From Haloplanus sp. CK5-1 (GTDB taxonomy: Archaea > Halobacteriota > Halobacteria > Halobacteriales > Haloferacaceae): a stretch of 64,000 nt of DNA. The DNA lies in assembly GCF_037201915.1 (NCBI RefSeq), contig NZ_CP147505.1, forward strand, positions 2,294,001-2,358,000. Direction: 5' to 3'. Positions within the stretch are counted from its first letter, which is position 1. Every line of letters starts with the position of its first letter. The position numbers and the translations under genes are program-made. Below, piece by piece: positions 44,769-52,777 of the stretch. The notes beneath the pieces were generated by a model. The model ran no database searches, was not told the DNA's origin, and saw nothing but the letters and a program-made list of their open reading frames with translations.

Positions 44769-45896
44769 ATGAGTGCAGGTGGCAAGACACCGGAGGCTGA
44801 CGCCGCCTCCGAAGCGACGGAGCTCGACAGTATCGACGTATTCTGGCTCCCCGGCGAAGCCTGTGACGGCTGTTCGATATCGACGCTCGGGGCAACGGAT
44901 CCGCCGATAGAGGATCTCCTACGCGGACATGTTCCTCACCTGCCGCAAATAAACCTCCATCACCACGAACTCGCCGTCGAATCCGGAACGGCCTATGTCG
45001 ACGGGATGCGGGACGCCGTAGCCGGCGAACGCGACCCGTACATCGTCGTCGTCGAGGGGAGCGTTCCGAACGAACGCCTCATCGACGGCGACGGCTACTG
45101 GGTGTCGATGGGGAAAGACGAACAGGGCGACCCGGTCACAACGGTCGACTGGCTCGACCGACTCGCACCCGGTGCCGCAGCCGTCATCGCTATTGGGACG
45201 TGCGCGACGTGGGGCGGCGTGCCCGCTGCCCAGGGGAACGTCACGGATGCGATGGGCACGATGGACTACCTGGGGCGTGACTACCGAAGCGAGCTGGATC
45301 TACCGGTGATCAACGTGCCCGGATGTGCGCCCGTCGGGGACAATTTCATCGAGACGGTCGCCCACCTGCTCTTGCACGTCGGCGGATTCGGCCCACCTCC
45401 CGAGCTGGACGAACTCGGGCGGCCGAAGTGGCTCTTCGGCGAAACGGTCCACCGGAACTGCGAGCGTGGGAGCTACTACGAAGAAGGCGACTTCGCGGAG
45501 GAGTACGGGAGTGAAAAGTGTCTCGTCAGTAAGGGATGTTGGGGACCGACGGTCAAGTGTAATATGCCCTCTCGGCGGAATATCGCCGGCGTCGGCGGGT
45601 GCATGAACATGGGGGGCAAGTGTATCGGTTGCACGATGCCCGGGTTCCCCGACAAGTTCACACCGTTCTTCAAGAAGCCACCGGGATCAAAAGTATCGAC
45701 GGTGAGCGCCTCGATTCTGGGTGGGATCATGTCCCGGCTCCGTCGCAAATCGATGAAGAACCTCGATACGTCGACTCGGTGGGAAAATCCTGGCATCACG
45801 GAACGAATGTATCAATGGCAACTCAAGCGCGGGTCGAACTACGATCCCGATCGCGGACTCGAGCGCCGGCCGGGGAAGAGAACGAGTGATGACTGA
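44769..45896 (+). CDS. [NiFe] hydrogenase small subunit (group 1, 1h/1f/1g-like)
   Basis: A 375-residue Fe-S subunit. Proximal cluster ligands C32 and C35 (GEACDGCSISTLGATDP), C144 (IGTCATWGG) and C185 (NVPGCAPVGDN). Distal cluster H227, C230 (TVHRNCERG), C250 and C256. Medial cluster C263, C277, C284 and C287 (CMNMGGKCIGCTMPGFPDKF). No Tat signal is present: it begins MSAGGKTPEADAASEATELD. This fits the actinobacterial-type high-affinity hydrogenases (group 1h) or 1f/1g relatives rather than periplasmic group 1d. The proximal site has Cys at position 35, where I recall Asp in group 1h enzymes. It carries electrons from the Ni-Fe site to a quinone or other acceptor. It is followed by the 77-residue gene after 2 bp. 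Confidence 0.95.
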   Translation: MSAGGKTPEADAASEATELDSIDVFWLPGEACDGCSISTLGATDPPIEDLLRGHVPHLPQINLHHHELAVESGTAYVDGMRDAVAGERDPYIVVVEGSVPNERLIDGDGYWVSMGKDEQGDPVTTVDWLDRLAPGAAAVIAIGTCATWGGVPAAQGNVTDAMGTMDYLGRDYRSELDLPVINVPGCAPVGDNFIETVAHLLLHVGGFGPPPELDELGRPKWLFGETVHRNCERGSYYEEGDFAEEYGSEKCLVSKGCWGPTVKCNMPSRRNIAGVGGCMNMGGKCIGCTMPGFPDKFTPFFKKPPGSKVSTVSASILGGIMSRLRRKSMKNLDTSTRWENPGITERMYQWQLKRGSNYDPDRGLERRPGKRTSDD

Positions 45897-45898
45897 CC

Positions 45899-46132
45899 AT
45901 GTGCTTGGACAAATTTCCGGTAGAGTTTGACGCCGAAGGGAACGCACAACTATCCGACTCCGCCCAAGAAGGTAGTACGGACTTCTTGGAAGATATCACC
46001 GCCCCCGACGACGAACTGAGCCCTGAAGAGCGGTTCGGCGCAATCGTCGAGGAGCTCCCCGACGGTATCGTGGAGCAAATCGAAGCCGCGGAGACGGCGC
46101 GAACCGCCGACGTGGACGGTAGCCCAGCGTGA
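45899..46132 (+). CDS. Small protein between hydrogenase subunits
   Basis: A 77-residue acidic protein, MCLDKFPVEFDAEGNAQLSD, STDFLEDITAPDDELSPEER, FGAIVEELPDGIVEQIEAAE. It starts 2 bp after the small subunit stop and ends 4 bp before the large subunit start, so it is translated within the same operon. I do not recognise it. Possible roles are a scaffold, assembly or accessory subunit of the enzyme. Confidence 0.7.
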   Translation: MCLDKFPVEFDAEGNAQLSDSAQEGSTDFLEDITAPDDELSPEERFGAIVEELPDGIVEQIEAAETARTADVDGSPA

Positions 46133-46136
46133 GAAG

Positions 46137-48116
46137 ATGTTCGAGAAATTGCCGATAACACGAGCCGACGACGGATCGTACCGACTAATCGAGGGTGCGT
46201 CTTTCCGCGTCGACGAGACACACCGGTCGACCGCCGAACGGGTCGCCGAGATGACCGATGGCGAGGAAGAACCCACTCACCCCGACAGCGCCGGATTGAG
46301 CGGCAGCGACCGCGCAGACGAAGAACAACTTCACGACATCGATATCGACCCGGTAACGAGGGTTGCCGGCTCGCTCGCGTTCCACGCCAACATCGACCTA
46401 GAGGAACGGACCGTCCGCGAGGCGCACGCACAGGCGACGCTGTTCCGTGGCTACGAGATCATTCTCGAAGGCCGCGATCCCCGGGACGCAATCGACCTTT
46501 CGAGCCGGGCGTGTGGCGTGTGTGGGGCCGTCCACTCCATCTGTTCGTCCATGGCACTCGAGATGGCGCTACCGGTCGAACCGCCGCCGATGGGGGTCTG
46601 GGCGCGGAACATGGGGCAGGCCGCCGCCTTCCTCTACGACAACTCCCTCCACTTGCACCTGCTGGCGGGGCCGGACTACTCGGCGGCGATGATGGCGGAC
46701 ACGAACCCCGATCTGCTCGCAACGGCTCGGGAGACCGCTGCGCCTCACGCCGATATCCACGGCTACGAGACGATCGGCGATATCATGGAGGGGCTAAATC
46801 CGCTGGAGGGCGATCTCTACCTCTCGGCGCTCGAGAAGACGCGTGATGCCCGCCAAATGGCGTCTCTCATGCTTGGCAAGTATCCGCACCCGTCGACCAT
46901 CGCTCCGGGTGGCGTGACGACGACCCTCTCGCGGTCCTCGTTCACACAGTTCTACAGCCGGCTGGACGACATGTTCGACTGGGCGAAACAGGTTGCCTTC
47001 ATCTGGGACGACCTCATGGATTTCATGCTCGAAGAGCAGCCCGGGTTCGAACACGTCGGCGAACATCCGAAAAACATGATCGGAACCGGCGTGTACGACG
47101 ACCCCGAGGTCTACAACGCCCGGTACGAGGATGCCGACGAGTGGGGGAACGCCCGCCTCGCAACGCCGGGAGTCATCGTCGACGGCGAACTGGTGACGAC
47201 CAACCTGACGGAAATCGATATCGGGATGGAAGAGTTCGTCGACCACGCCTACTACGAGGACTGGACCGATGAGGAAGTGCCGTTCGAAACGTCTCCGGCC
47301 GGCGATCAACTCAGCCCGTACCACCCGTGGAACAAAGAAACGCGGCCGAAACCCGAAGGGAAATCCTGGCGGGAACGCTATACGTGGGGCACGGCTCCAC
47401 GCTGGGACCGCCACACGATGGAGTGTTGTCCACACGCCCGTCTGTGGATCACCGCCCTTGCCGAGGAGGTCGACAATCCATTCATCACGCCGACCGGCGA
47501 CGGGATCGAATTCGACCTACCCGAAGCTGAGCTCGAAGAGATGACGCTCCGGTGGGACGTCCCGGAGCGTCTCAATGCCGCCGAGCGTCTCCGTGGGAAA
47601 GCGTACGCACTGTCTCATCATGCGCTCGTGTGCTATACGGGCTTCATCGAAGCGCTCGAACTGTTGAAACAAGGCGAGGACGCCGTACACAACGAGTTCT
47701 CGATCCCGAAGAGTGGCACACACCGGGGAGTCGGGTTCTGGGAGGCCGGCCGCGGGTTCCTCACCCACCACCTCACGCTCGAGGACGGTCTCATCGATAA
47801 CTACCAGATCGTGACGCCAAGCACGTGGAACTCATCGCCGGTCGGGCCGTTCGGACAGTCCGGCCCCTTCGAAGTCGGGGCGATGAACACCCCGATCCTC
47901 GAGGAGTTCGAGGACGAAGAGGACTTCTCGGCGATCGACATCCTGCGCGGTGTCCGAAGCTTCGATCCGTGTATGCCCTGTACGGTCCACATGTACACGG
48001 CTGATGGAAACGACGCCATCAGTGAGAACGTGACGATGACGACCTGTGGCTGTTCGACCGGAGCGGACGACAAACCCGCAGAGGTCACGCTCCGAGAGAT
48101 GCTCGCCGACGACTGA
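46137..48116 (+). CDS. [NiFe] hydrogenase large subunit
   Basis: A 659-residue catalytic subunit. The first ~67 residues form an acidic extension. L1 motif SSRACGVCGAVHSICSSMAL holds two Ni ligands (C126 and C129). L2 motif RSFDPCMPCTVHMYTADGN holds C612 and C615, with His at 618. Family stretches DIDPVTRVAGSLAFHANIDL, TVREAHAQATLFRGYEIILE and KYPHPSTIAPGGVTT are clear. Processing after H618 would remove 41 residues, a long tail that contains TTCGCSTG. The subunit oxidises H2 (or produces it) at the Ni-Fe site. It lies 4 bp after the 77-residue gene and is followed by a protease-like gene after 4 bp. Confidence 0.95.
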   Translation: MFEKLPITRADDGSYRLIEGASFRVDETHRSTAERVAEMTDGEEEPTHPDSAGLSGSDRADEEQLHDIDIDPVTRVAGSLAFHANIDLEERTVREAHAQATLFRGYEIILEGRDPRDAIDLSSRACGVCGAVHSICSSMALEMALPVEPPPMGVWARNMGQAAAFLYDNSLHLHLLAGPDYSAAMMADTNPDLLATARETAAPHADIHGYETIGDIMEGLNPLEGDLYLSALEKTRDARQMASLMLGKYPHPSTIAPGGVTTTLSRSSFTQFYSRLDDMFDWAKQVAFIWDDLMDFMLEEQPGFEHVGEHPKNMIGTGVYDDPEVYNARYEDADEWGNARLATPGVIVDGELVTTNLTEIDIGMEEFVDHAYYEDWTDEEVPFETSPAGDQLSPYHPWNKETRPKPEGKSWRERYTWGTAPRWDRHTMECCPHARLWITALAEEVDNPFITPTGDGIEFDLPEAELEEMTLRWDVPERLNAAERLRGKAYALSHHALVCYTGFIEALELLKQGEDAVHNEFSIPKSGTHRGVGFWEAGRGFLTHHLTLEDGLIDNYQIVTPSTWNSSPVGPFGQSGPFEVGAMNTPILEEFEDEEDFSAIDILRGVRSFDPCMPCTVHMYTADGNDAISENVTMTTCGCSTGADDKPAEVTLREMLADD

Positions 48117-48120
48117 ATAC

Positions 48121-48804
48121 ATGGGCAATAGCAATAGGTCACAGTCAGGACCGCTCGATCCCCGGGCGGCAGCGGAACGTGGACAGGCCGTCAGCGATCA
48201 CCCCCGCCTCGGTAGTGGGCACGGACATAGTAAGGGGCGGTCCTACGGAACGACGGCCGGATTGATAGCGGGCGACCGGAGCGCCTCGCAGCTCGTCGTC
48301 GGTGTGGGGTATCCCTACCTGAGCGACTTGGCAGTCGGCAACGTTGTCGCAGACCGACTTGCGACGTGTGACCTCCCCGATGTCGCCGTTGCGGACTGTA
48401 GCCACACGCCGATTGCGGCATACCAAACGATCACCGTCAGTGAGTACGACACCGTCGTGATCGTCGGCGCTCGCAAGCGGGGCGACGGGCTGAACACTGG
48501 CACCCAATCCGACGACCCCGGCCGAATACACACGTATCCGACGACCGACATACCGGTTCCGGAAGACGATATCGTCGATCGGCTCGCGGAGTGTGCGATG
48601 GGCAGCAACACCGTCGAGAACGTCGTAATCACGACGAAGGCACTCGGCGAGTTCCCTCCCGATTCGACCGTCGTCGACATCGAACCGGCGTACGATTCGT
48701 GGGGGTTCACTGTCGACGAATTCAGCCCGGCAGTCGCCGATCGCTTCGACGACCTTCTCAACACGGTACTCGAACGTCTGGAACGGGGCTACTCCTCGGA
48801 GTGA
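48121..48804 (+). CDS. Hydrogenase-protease-like protein, divergent
   Basis: A 227-residue protein. After a 55-residue low-complexity head, residues 56-90 have the HycI/HyaD fold pattern: LVVGVGYPYLSDLAVGNVVA then DRLATCDLPDVAVADCSHTP, and EYDTVVIVGARKRGDGLNTG. It keeps an Asp at the equivalent of the first acidic ligand, but the second and the His site are not evident. It follows the large subunit by 4 bp. A structural or regulatory role in maturation is likely; active proteolysis is uncertain. Confidence 0.6.
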   Translation: MGNSNRSQSGPLDPRAAAERGQAVSDHPRLGSGHGHSKGRSYGTTAGLIAGDRSASQLVVGVGYPYLSDLAVGNVVADRLATCDLPDVAVADCSHTPIAAYQTITVSEYDTVVIVGARKRGDGLNTGTQSDDPGRIHTYPTTDIPVPEDDIVDRLAECAMGSNTVENVVITTKALGEFPPDSTVVDIEPAYDSWGFTVDEFSPAVADRFDDLLNTVLERLERGYSSE

Positions 48805-49130
48805 TACGACCACCCGGCTTTGCTCGCCGCTTCGCTGAGCGGGAGAAACTCCAAGCCGAGCGACCGCGCAGTGCGTTGGTCCTCGTCCGATCGGCCGACG
48901 AAGACGTGGCGCTCGGTCGGGAACCGCTGGCGGACGCTCGCAAGGTCCGCGATCGGGTCCTCACCGACGAAGTCGACCTCCACGTCTCGGCGATCTAGCG
49001 CGGCAAGGAGTGTCTCCGGCGATCCATCGGCGACGATACCGACATAGCGGGTCCAAGTCCTCGCATCTCTGATCGCCGCGGGCGGGTCTTCGAGTTCCTC
49101 CAGCGCGGCACACCGGAGTACGAGCGTCAT
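48789..49130 (-). CDS. DUF7124-like protein
   Basis: A 113-residue protein, MTLVLRCAALEELEDPPAAI then RDARTWTRYVGIVADGSPET, VEVDFVGEDPIADLASVRQR, RHVFVGRSDEDQRTARSLGL. The pattern fits a haloarchaeal family (recalled as DUF7124). Its stop overlaps the end of the protease-like gene convergently by 16 bp. Function unknown; the start at 49130 precedes the fold. Confidence 0.6.
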   Translation of the reverse strand: MTLVLRCAALEELEDPPAAIRDARTWTRYVGIVADGSPETLLAALDRRDVEVDFVGEDPIADLASVRQRFPTERHVFVGRSDEDQRTARSLGLEFLPLSEAASKAGWSYHSEE

Positions 49131-49219
49131 ATCAGTCGAGCCTTCGGAAGACATATGTCAGCGAACGGGCCGTCGATGTGGTCTACTGACAGCCGACCCG
49201 CCTGAATCGGCCGATATCG

Positions 49220-49990
49220 TCAGTCGTGCGTCGACAGGAGGTCGTCCGCCAAGTCTCCGACCGCGGTGACGGCTGGAGCATCCGGGTCGTAGTCGTAGGG
49301 TGCGATGCCTTCTTGATCGGCCCGTCTCACTGCATCGTCGTACGGCACGACCGAGGTAATCGTGAGGTCGTTGTTGTCGCAGAACTCCTCGATTGCCTCC
49401 CGGTCGTCGTCGTCACGCACTTTGTTCGCGACGACGTTCACCTCGGGAATGCCGAGGTCCTCAGCCAAGTCGCGGGTACGCCGACCCGTCTCCAGCGATT
49501 TGTAATACGGCTCGACGACGACGAGCAAGGCATCGACGTCCTTCGTCGTTCCCCGCCCGAGGTGTTCGACACCGGCGACCATGTCCATGACGGTAACTTC
49601 CTCGCGGGTCTCGACGACGCCAGAGAGCACCTCTCGGGCCGTGGAGTGTGCACGGCACATACACCCGCTGCCGGCGTCATCGACCTCGCCCATCTTCAGT
49701 AGGTGAATCCCGTCCGGCGCCTCCGTGCCGTGCTGTTCGATAATCTCTTCGGGGGATTGGCGCAGTTCGAGTTCTGTCTCGCCATTCGGTAGTTCGACAC
49801 GTTCGAGCAGGTCATTGGGAACTGGGGGAACCGACTGTTCGCGCGGGACACCGACGGTTAGTGACAGATTTGGGTTCTCGTCGTCGTCGATAGCGAGTAC
49901 ATCGTACCCCTTCGATGCCAACGCCCGCGAGAGCGTCCCGGATATCGTTGTCTTCCCAGATCCACCCTTACCGGAGACGGCCACTTTCAT
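49220..49990 (-). CDS. CooC-like P-loop ATPase
   Basis: A 256-residue member of the MinD/CooC/NifH superfamily. The deviant Walker A is VSGKGGSGKTTISGTLSRAL (residues ~5-24). A CxC pair occurs at 110-112 (GSGCMCRAHSTAREVL), as in CooC Ni-insertion factors, where dimer cysteines bind the metal. The rest matches DVLAIDDDENPNLSLTVGVP, VTVMDMVAGVEHLGRGTTKD and VVVEPYYKSLETGRRTRDLA. CooC loads Ni into CO dehydrogenase. Here it lies next to hypE in a hydrogenase locus where hypA and hypB are not seen, so it may insert Ni into the hydrogenase. A TATA-like tttttatcatag lies about 27 nt before the ATG. Confidence 0.85.
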   Translation of the reverse strand: MKVAVSGKGGSGKTTISGTLSRALASKGYDVLAIDDDENPNLSLTVGVPREQSVPPVPNDLLERVELPNGETELELRQSPEEIIEQHGTEAPDGIHLLKMGEVDDAGSGCMCRAHSTAREVLSGVVETREEVTVMDMVAGVEHLGRGTTKDVDALLVVVEPYYKSLETGRRTRDLAEDLGIPEVNVVANKVRDDDDREAIEEFCDNNDLTITSVVPYDDAVRRADQEGIAPYDYDPDAPAVTAVGDLADDLLSTHD

Positions 49991-50153
49991 CGATCAAACA
50001 CTTATGCTACTATGATAAAAAGTGTTTGCCGGCAACGTCGTTAACCTCTCGTACTCCACTCGCACCCTCTCTCATGTCCGGCGCTGAAAACCTCGTGACG
50101 TTAACAAAAATGATAGCGCCGATATCGATACGACCGAACCGGATGGGGATGGG

Positions 50154-51191
50154 TTAACAGATCCGTGGCGCTGGTTCGGTCGCAGGTTCGCGCAGATACC
50201 GCGTTCCGAGTCCCGTATCGAGGAGGACGCGCCCGTGTTCGTCGTCGATGGCTTTCCCGATGGCGGCGGCGTCCTCGCCATCTGGATGTGATCGGAGTGC
50301 GGCGAGTACGTCCTCCGCAGCAGTTGGGTCGACGCCGAGCAGTGCAATCCCTTCGTTCGCAATCTGGAGTGGGTTCAGGCCGAGCATCTCGCTGGCCCCC
50401 TTTACGTCCGAGGGGACGGGGATACGATCCTGTCTGAGTTCGATTCCGACGCCGCTTTTCGTCGCCATCTCGTTCGCGGCCCCGGCCAGCCCCATCCGCG
50501 TCGGATCCTTCATCGCCGTCACGTCTTCGCCGGCGACCGCCAACGCACGGTCGACCACACCGTTTATTGGCCGAACGTCGGACTCCAGCGTCGTCCCGAA
50601 CTCGATCCCCTCGCGCTCCGCAAGGAGGGCGACGCCGTGGCGCCCGACTTCGCCAGTGATCACGAGCACGTCGTTCGGGGAGAGGCCATCATCCCTGACG
50701 ACATGGTCAGCTATACCGATACCGGCGGTGTTGAGGACGATACCGTCGATATCTCCGTGACCCATTACTTTTGTATCCCCGGTGACGACCGTGGCGTCGG
50801 CCTCCCTGCACGTCCGCGCCATCGAATCCGCGATCCGTTCGAGGTCCGATTCGGCGTACCCCGCCTCAACGACGACAGCGCTCGAGAGTGCTCGCACGTC
50901 CGTCGCACCCATAACAGCAAGGTCGTTGACGGTGCCGGAAACGGCGAGTCGGCCGATGTCTCCGCCGGGAAACAGCGGCGGCTGGACTACGTGACTGTCC
51001 GTAGTGAAGACCACGTTCCGGTCGCCGATCGGCACGACGGCGCCATCGTCCATCGCTTCGCGTCCGATAGCGAGGGAGTCGTCGGGAAACCCAGCGGTGA
51101 GGATGTCGCCCACGAGATCACGCATTGCCTTCCCGCCAGCACCCTGTTCAAGCGTTACGACACCGTCGGACTCGAAGTTGTCATCGGTCAT
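50154..51191 (-). CDS. hypE: Hydrogenase maturation factor HypE
   Basis: A 345-residue protein ending in PRIC: the C-terminal cysteine is the site thiocarboxamidated by HypF and dehydrated to thiocyanate as the CN source. It begins with VVTLEQGAGGKAMRDLVGDI and contains the ATP motif FTTDSHVVQPPLFPGGDIGR then DRNVVF. It overlaps hypD by 4 bp (ATGA type). Confidence 0.95.
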   Translation of the reverse strand: MTDDNFESDGVVTLEQGAGGKAMRDLVGDILTAGFPDDSLAIGREAMDDGAVVPIGDRNVVFTTDSHVVQPPLFPGGDIGRLAVSGTVNDLAVMGATDVRALSSAVVVEAGYAESDLERIADSMARTCREADATVVTGDTKVMGHGDIDGIVLNTAGIGIADHVVRDDGLSPNDVLVITGEVGRHGVALLAEREGIEFGTTLESDVRPINGVVDRALAVAGEDVTAMKDPTRMGLAGAANEMATKSGVGIELRQDRIPVPSDVKGASEMLGLNPLQIANEGIALLGVDPTAAEDVLAALRSHPDGEDAAAIGKAIDDEHGRVLLDTGLGTRYLREPATEPAPRIC

Positions 51192-52354
51192 AGGTCGGGA
51201 CGTCCGCCGTACTCATGCCAAATCTTACAGGTTCCTTCGCTCGAAACCATACAGGCACCGACGGGGTCTTCAGGGGTACACTCCTCGCCGAACATCTCGC
51301 AGTCTGTCGGATCCTCACGCCCAGCCATGATGTCGCCGCAGATACAGTCGTCTATGAGCGATGATCCGCTTGCCGCGAGTGATGCGGTGTCGATATCGAA
51401 CTTCTCACGCGCGTCGACGTGTGCGTACTCGTCCCGGAGGATGAGGTTGGCGTCGGGGATGTGTGCGATGCCGCGCCACTCGCCGCTCTCCGTCGTAAAG
51501 ACCTCCCATAGCTGTTCTTGGGCGGGTTCGTTACCCTGTTCGGTGACACACCGCGGGTACGCGTTCCGGACGGTCACCTCCCTGTCGCGAATGTCCCGCA
51601 ACAGCGCGACGAGGCCGGCAAGAATGTCGAGTGGCTCGAACCCACCCACGGTGATCGGCGTGTCGGTCTCCTCAACGAGCTCCTCAAACAGCCCCCAGCC
51701 CGTGATCGTGGCCGCGTTGCCCGCCGCCAAGAACCCGTCGACGTCGGTGTCGGGCATCGCAGCCACGACTTCCATCGCGGGTGGGACATACTTGTGTGCG
51801 CTCAGCACCCAGAAGTTCTCTGGCGGATCGTCTCTGATAACCGCGGCGGTCGGGGCCGCAGTCGTCTCGAATCCTGTCGCGAAGAAGACGACATGGTTGT
51901 CCGTTTCCTCAGCGATCTCGGCCGCCTCGGCGGCGCTGTAGACGACCTGAACGTCGGCGCCAGCGTCCCGCGCATCGCTCAACGAGAGAGACGTTCCGGG
52001 GACGTGAAGCATATCGCCGTAGGTCACTATCGTGAGGCCGGCGTTCGCAAGCGCGACTGCCTCGTCGACCTCTGGCATATCGGTCACACAGACCGGACAG
52101 CCCGGACCCATGCGGAGGTCTAGCTCGTCTGGGAGCATGCTCCGGAGGCCGAACTTGGCAATGGACTGCTCGTGGCTACCACAGACGTGCATGATACTAA
52201 CCTCGTCCGCATCGATATCAGCGACGAGTTCCTCAGCTCGCCGGGCCAGCGCGTCCGCTTTCTCCGGGTCGCGGAACTCGAGTGCGTTATCACCCCCGCT
52301 TGGCCCCCTCACGTCGCCCGTCGGACCGCCAGGAATTCGCTCGGGATCAGACAT
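51188..52354 (-). CDS. hypD: Hydrogenase maturation factor HypD
   Basis: A 388-residue protein with IMHVCGSHEQSIAKFGLRSM, LRMGPGCPVCVTDMPEVDEA, FFATGFETTAAPTAAVIRDD and the cluster cysteines near the end (IDDCICGDIMAGREDPTDCE then C). HypD binds a [4Fe-4S] cluster and the Fe(CN)2CO unit with HypC. The start at 52354 overlaps the hypC stop by 8 bp; a longer frame runs into hypC and is a shadow. Confidence 0.95.
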   Translation of the reverse strand: MSDPERIPGGPTGDVRGPSGGDNALEFRDPEKADALARRAEELVADIDADEVSIMHVCGSHEQSIAKFGLRSMLPDELDLRMGPGCPVCVTDMPEVDEAVALANAGLTIVTYGDMLHVPGTSLSLSDARDAGADVQVVYSAAEAAEIAEETDNHVVFFATGFETTAAPTAAVIRDDPPENFWVLSAHKYVPPAMEVVAAMPDTDVDGFLAAGNAATITGWGLFEELVEETDTPITVGGFEPLDILAGLVALLRDIRDREVTVRNAYPRCVTEQGNEPAQEQLWEVFTTESGEWRGIAHIPDANLILRDEYAHVDAREKFDIDTASLAASGSSLIDDCICGDIMAGREDPTDCEMFGEECTPEDPVGACMVSSEGTCKIWHEYGGRPDL

Positions 52355-52721
52355 CGATATCGAGCTCCTCGAGCAAGTCTTCGGCGTCCTCCGCGTCGGC
52401 CGGCTCTGCGTCTCCGTCCGCCGGAGTGGTACTCGACGCTGCTGGTGTCGAGCCAGCCGCTTCCACCTCGTCGATGAGGTCTTCCCGGAGCATGTCGTCC
52501 GGACCACCCCCCATCATCGACTCGTACAGTGTCATCGTTTCATCAATTTCGGATTCGGGGATTCGACGGATTGCGAACCCGACGTGATTGAGAATGTAGT
52601 CGCCGGGTTCGACCGGTTTGTCCACGGTGTCGAGTCGGACTTCTTTTTCGACGCCCCAGAAGTCAACGTCGGCAGTGAGACCGTTGACCTGTGTGACTTG
52701 GCCGGGAACTCCGAGACACAT
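52347..52721 (-). CDS. hypC: Hydrogenase maturation chaperone HypC
   Basis: A 124-residue protein. It begins MCLGVPGQVTQVNGLTADVD, with the conserved N-terminal Cys of HypC, and the OB-like fold to EPGDYILNHVGFAIRRIPES. The last ~45 residues are an acidic, Ala-rich extension (ADGDAEPADAEDAEDLLEEL). HypC carries the Fe unit from HypD to the large subunit. It is the first gene of the hypCDE operon. Confidence 0.95.
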   Translation of the reverse strand: MCLGVPGQVTQVNGLTADVDFWGVEKEVRLDTVDKPVEPGDYILNHVGFAIRRIPESEIDETMTLYESMMGGGPDDMLREDLIDEVEAAGSTPAASSTTPADGDAEPADAEDAEDLLEELDIDV

Positions 52722-52743
52722 GGTTATTGTTCTCTATCCACAT

Positions 52744-52755
52744 TCTATTTATACC
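52744..52755. promoter_or_regulatory. Shared TATA element of hypC and hypF
   Basis: Only 56 bp separate the two start codons. The central ctatttatacc, which reads ggtataaatag on the other strand, lies about 27 nt from both starts (52721 on minus and 52778 on plus). One symmetric TATA element could thus serve both leaderless transcripts. Confidence 0.6.
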
Positions 52756-52777
52756 TTCGTGTCCCCTGAATTGAGCG

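Noticed and set aside
45899..46132. Assignment of the small gene as the HucM scaffold of high-affinity hydrogenases
   Set aside because: Only the small size and location agree; no recognisable sequence resemblance was seen.
49220..49990. Assignment as nitrogenase iron protein NifH
   Set aside because: The P-loop fold is shared, but NifH length and cluster cysteine spacing are not met; the CxC pair is CooC-like.
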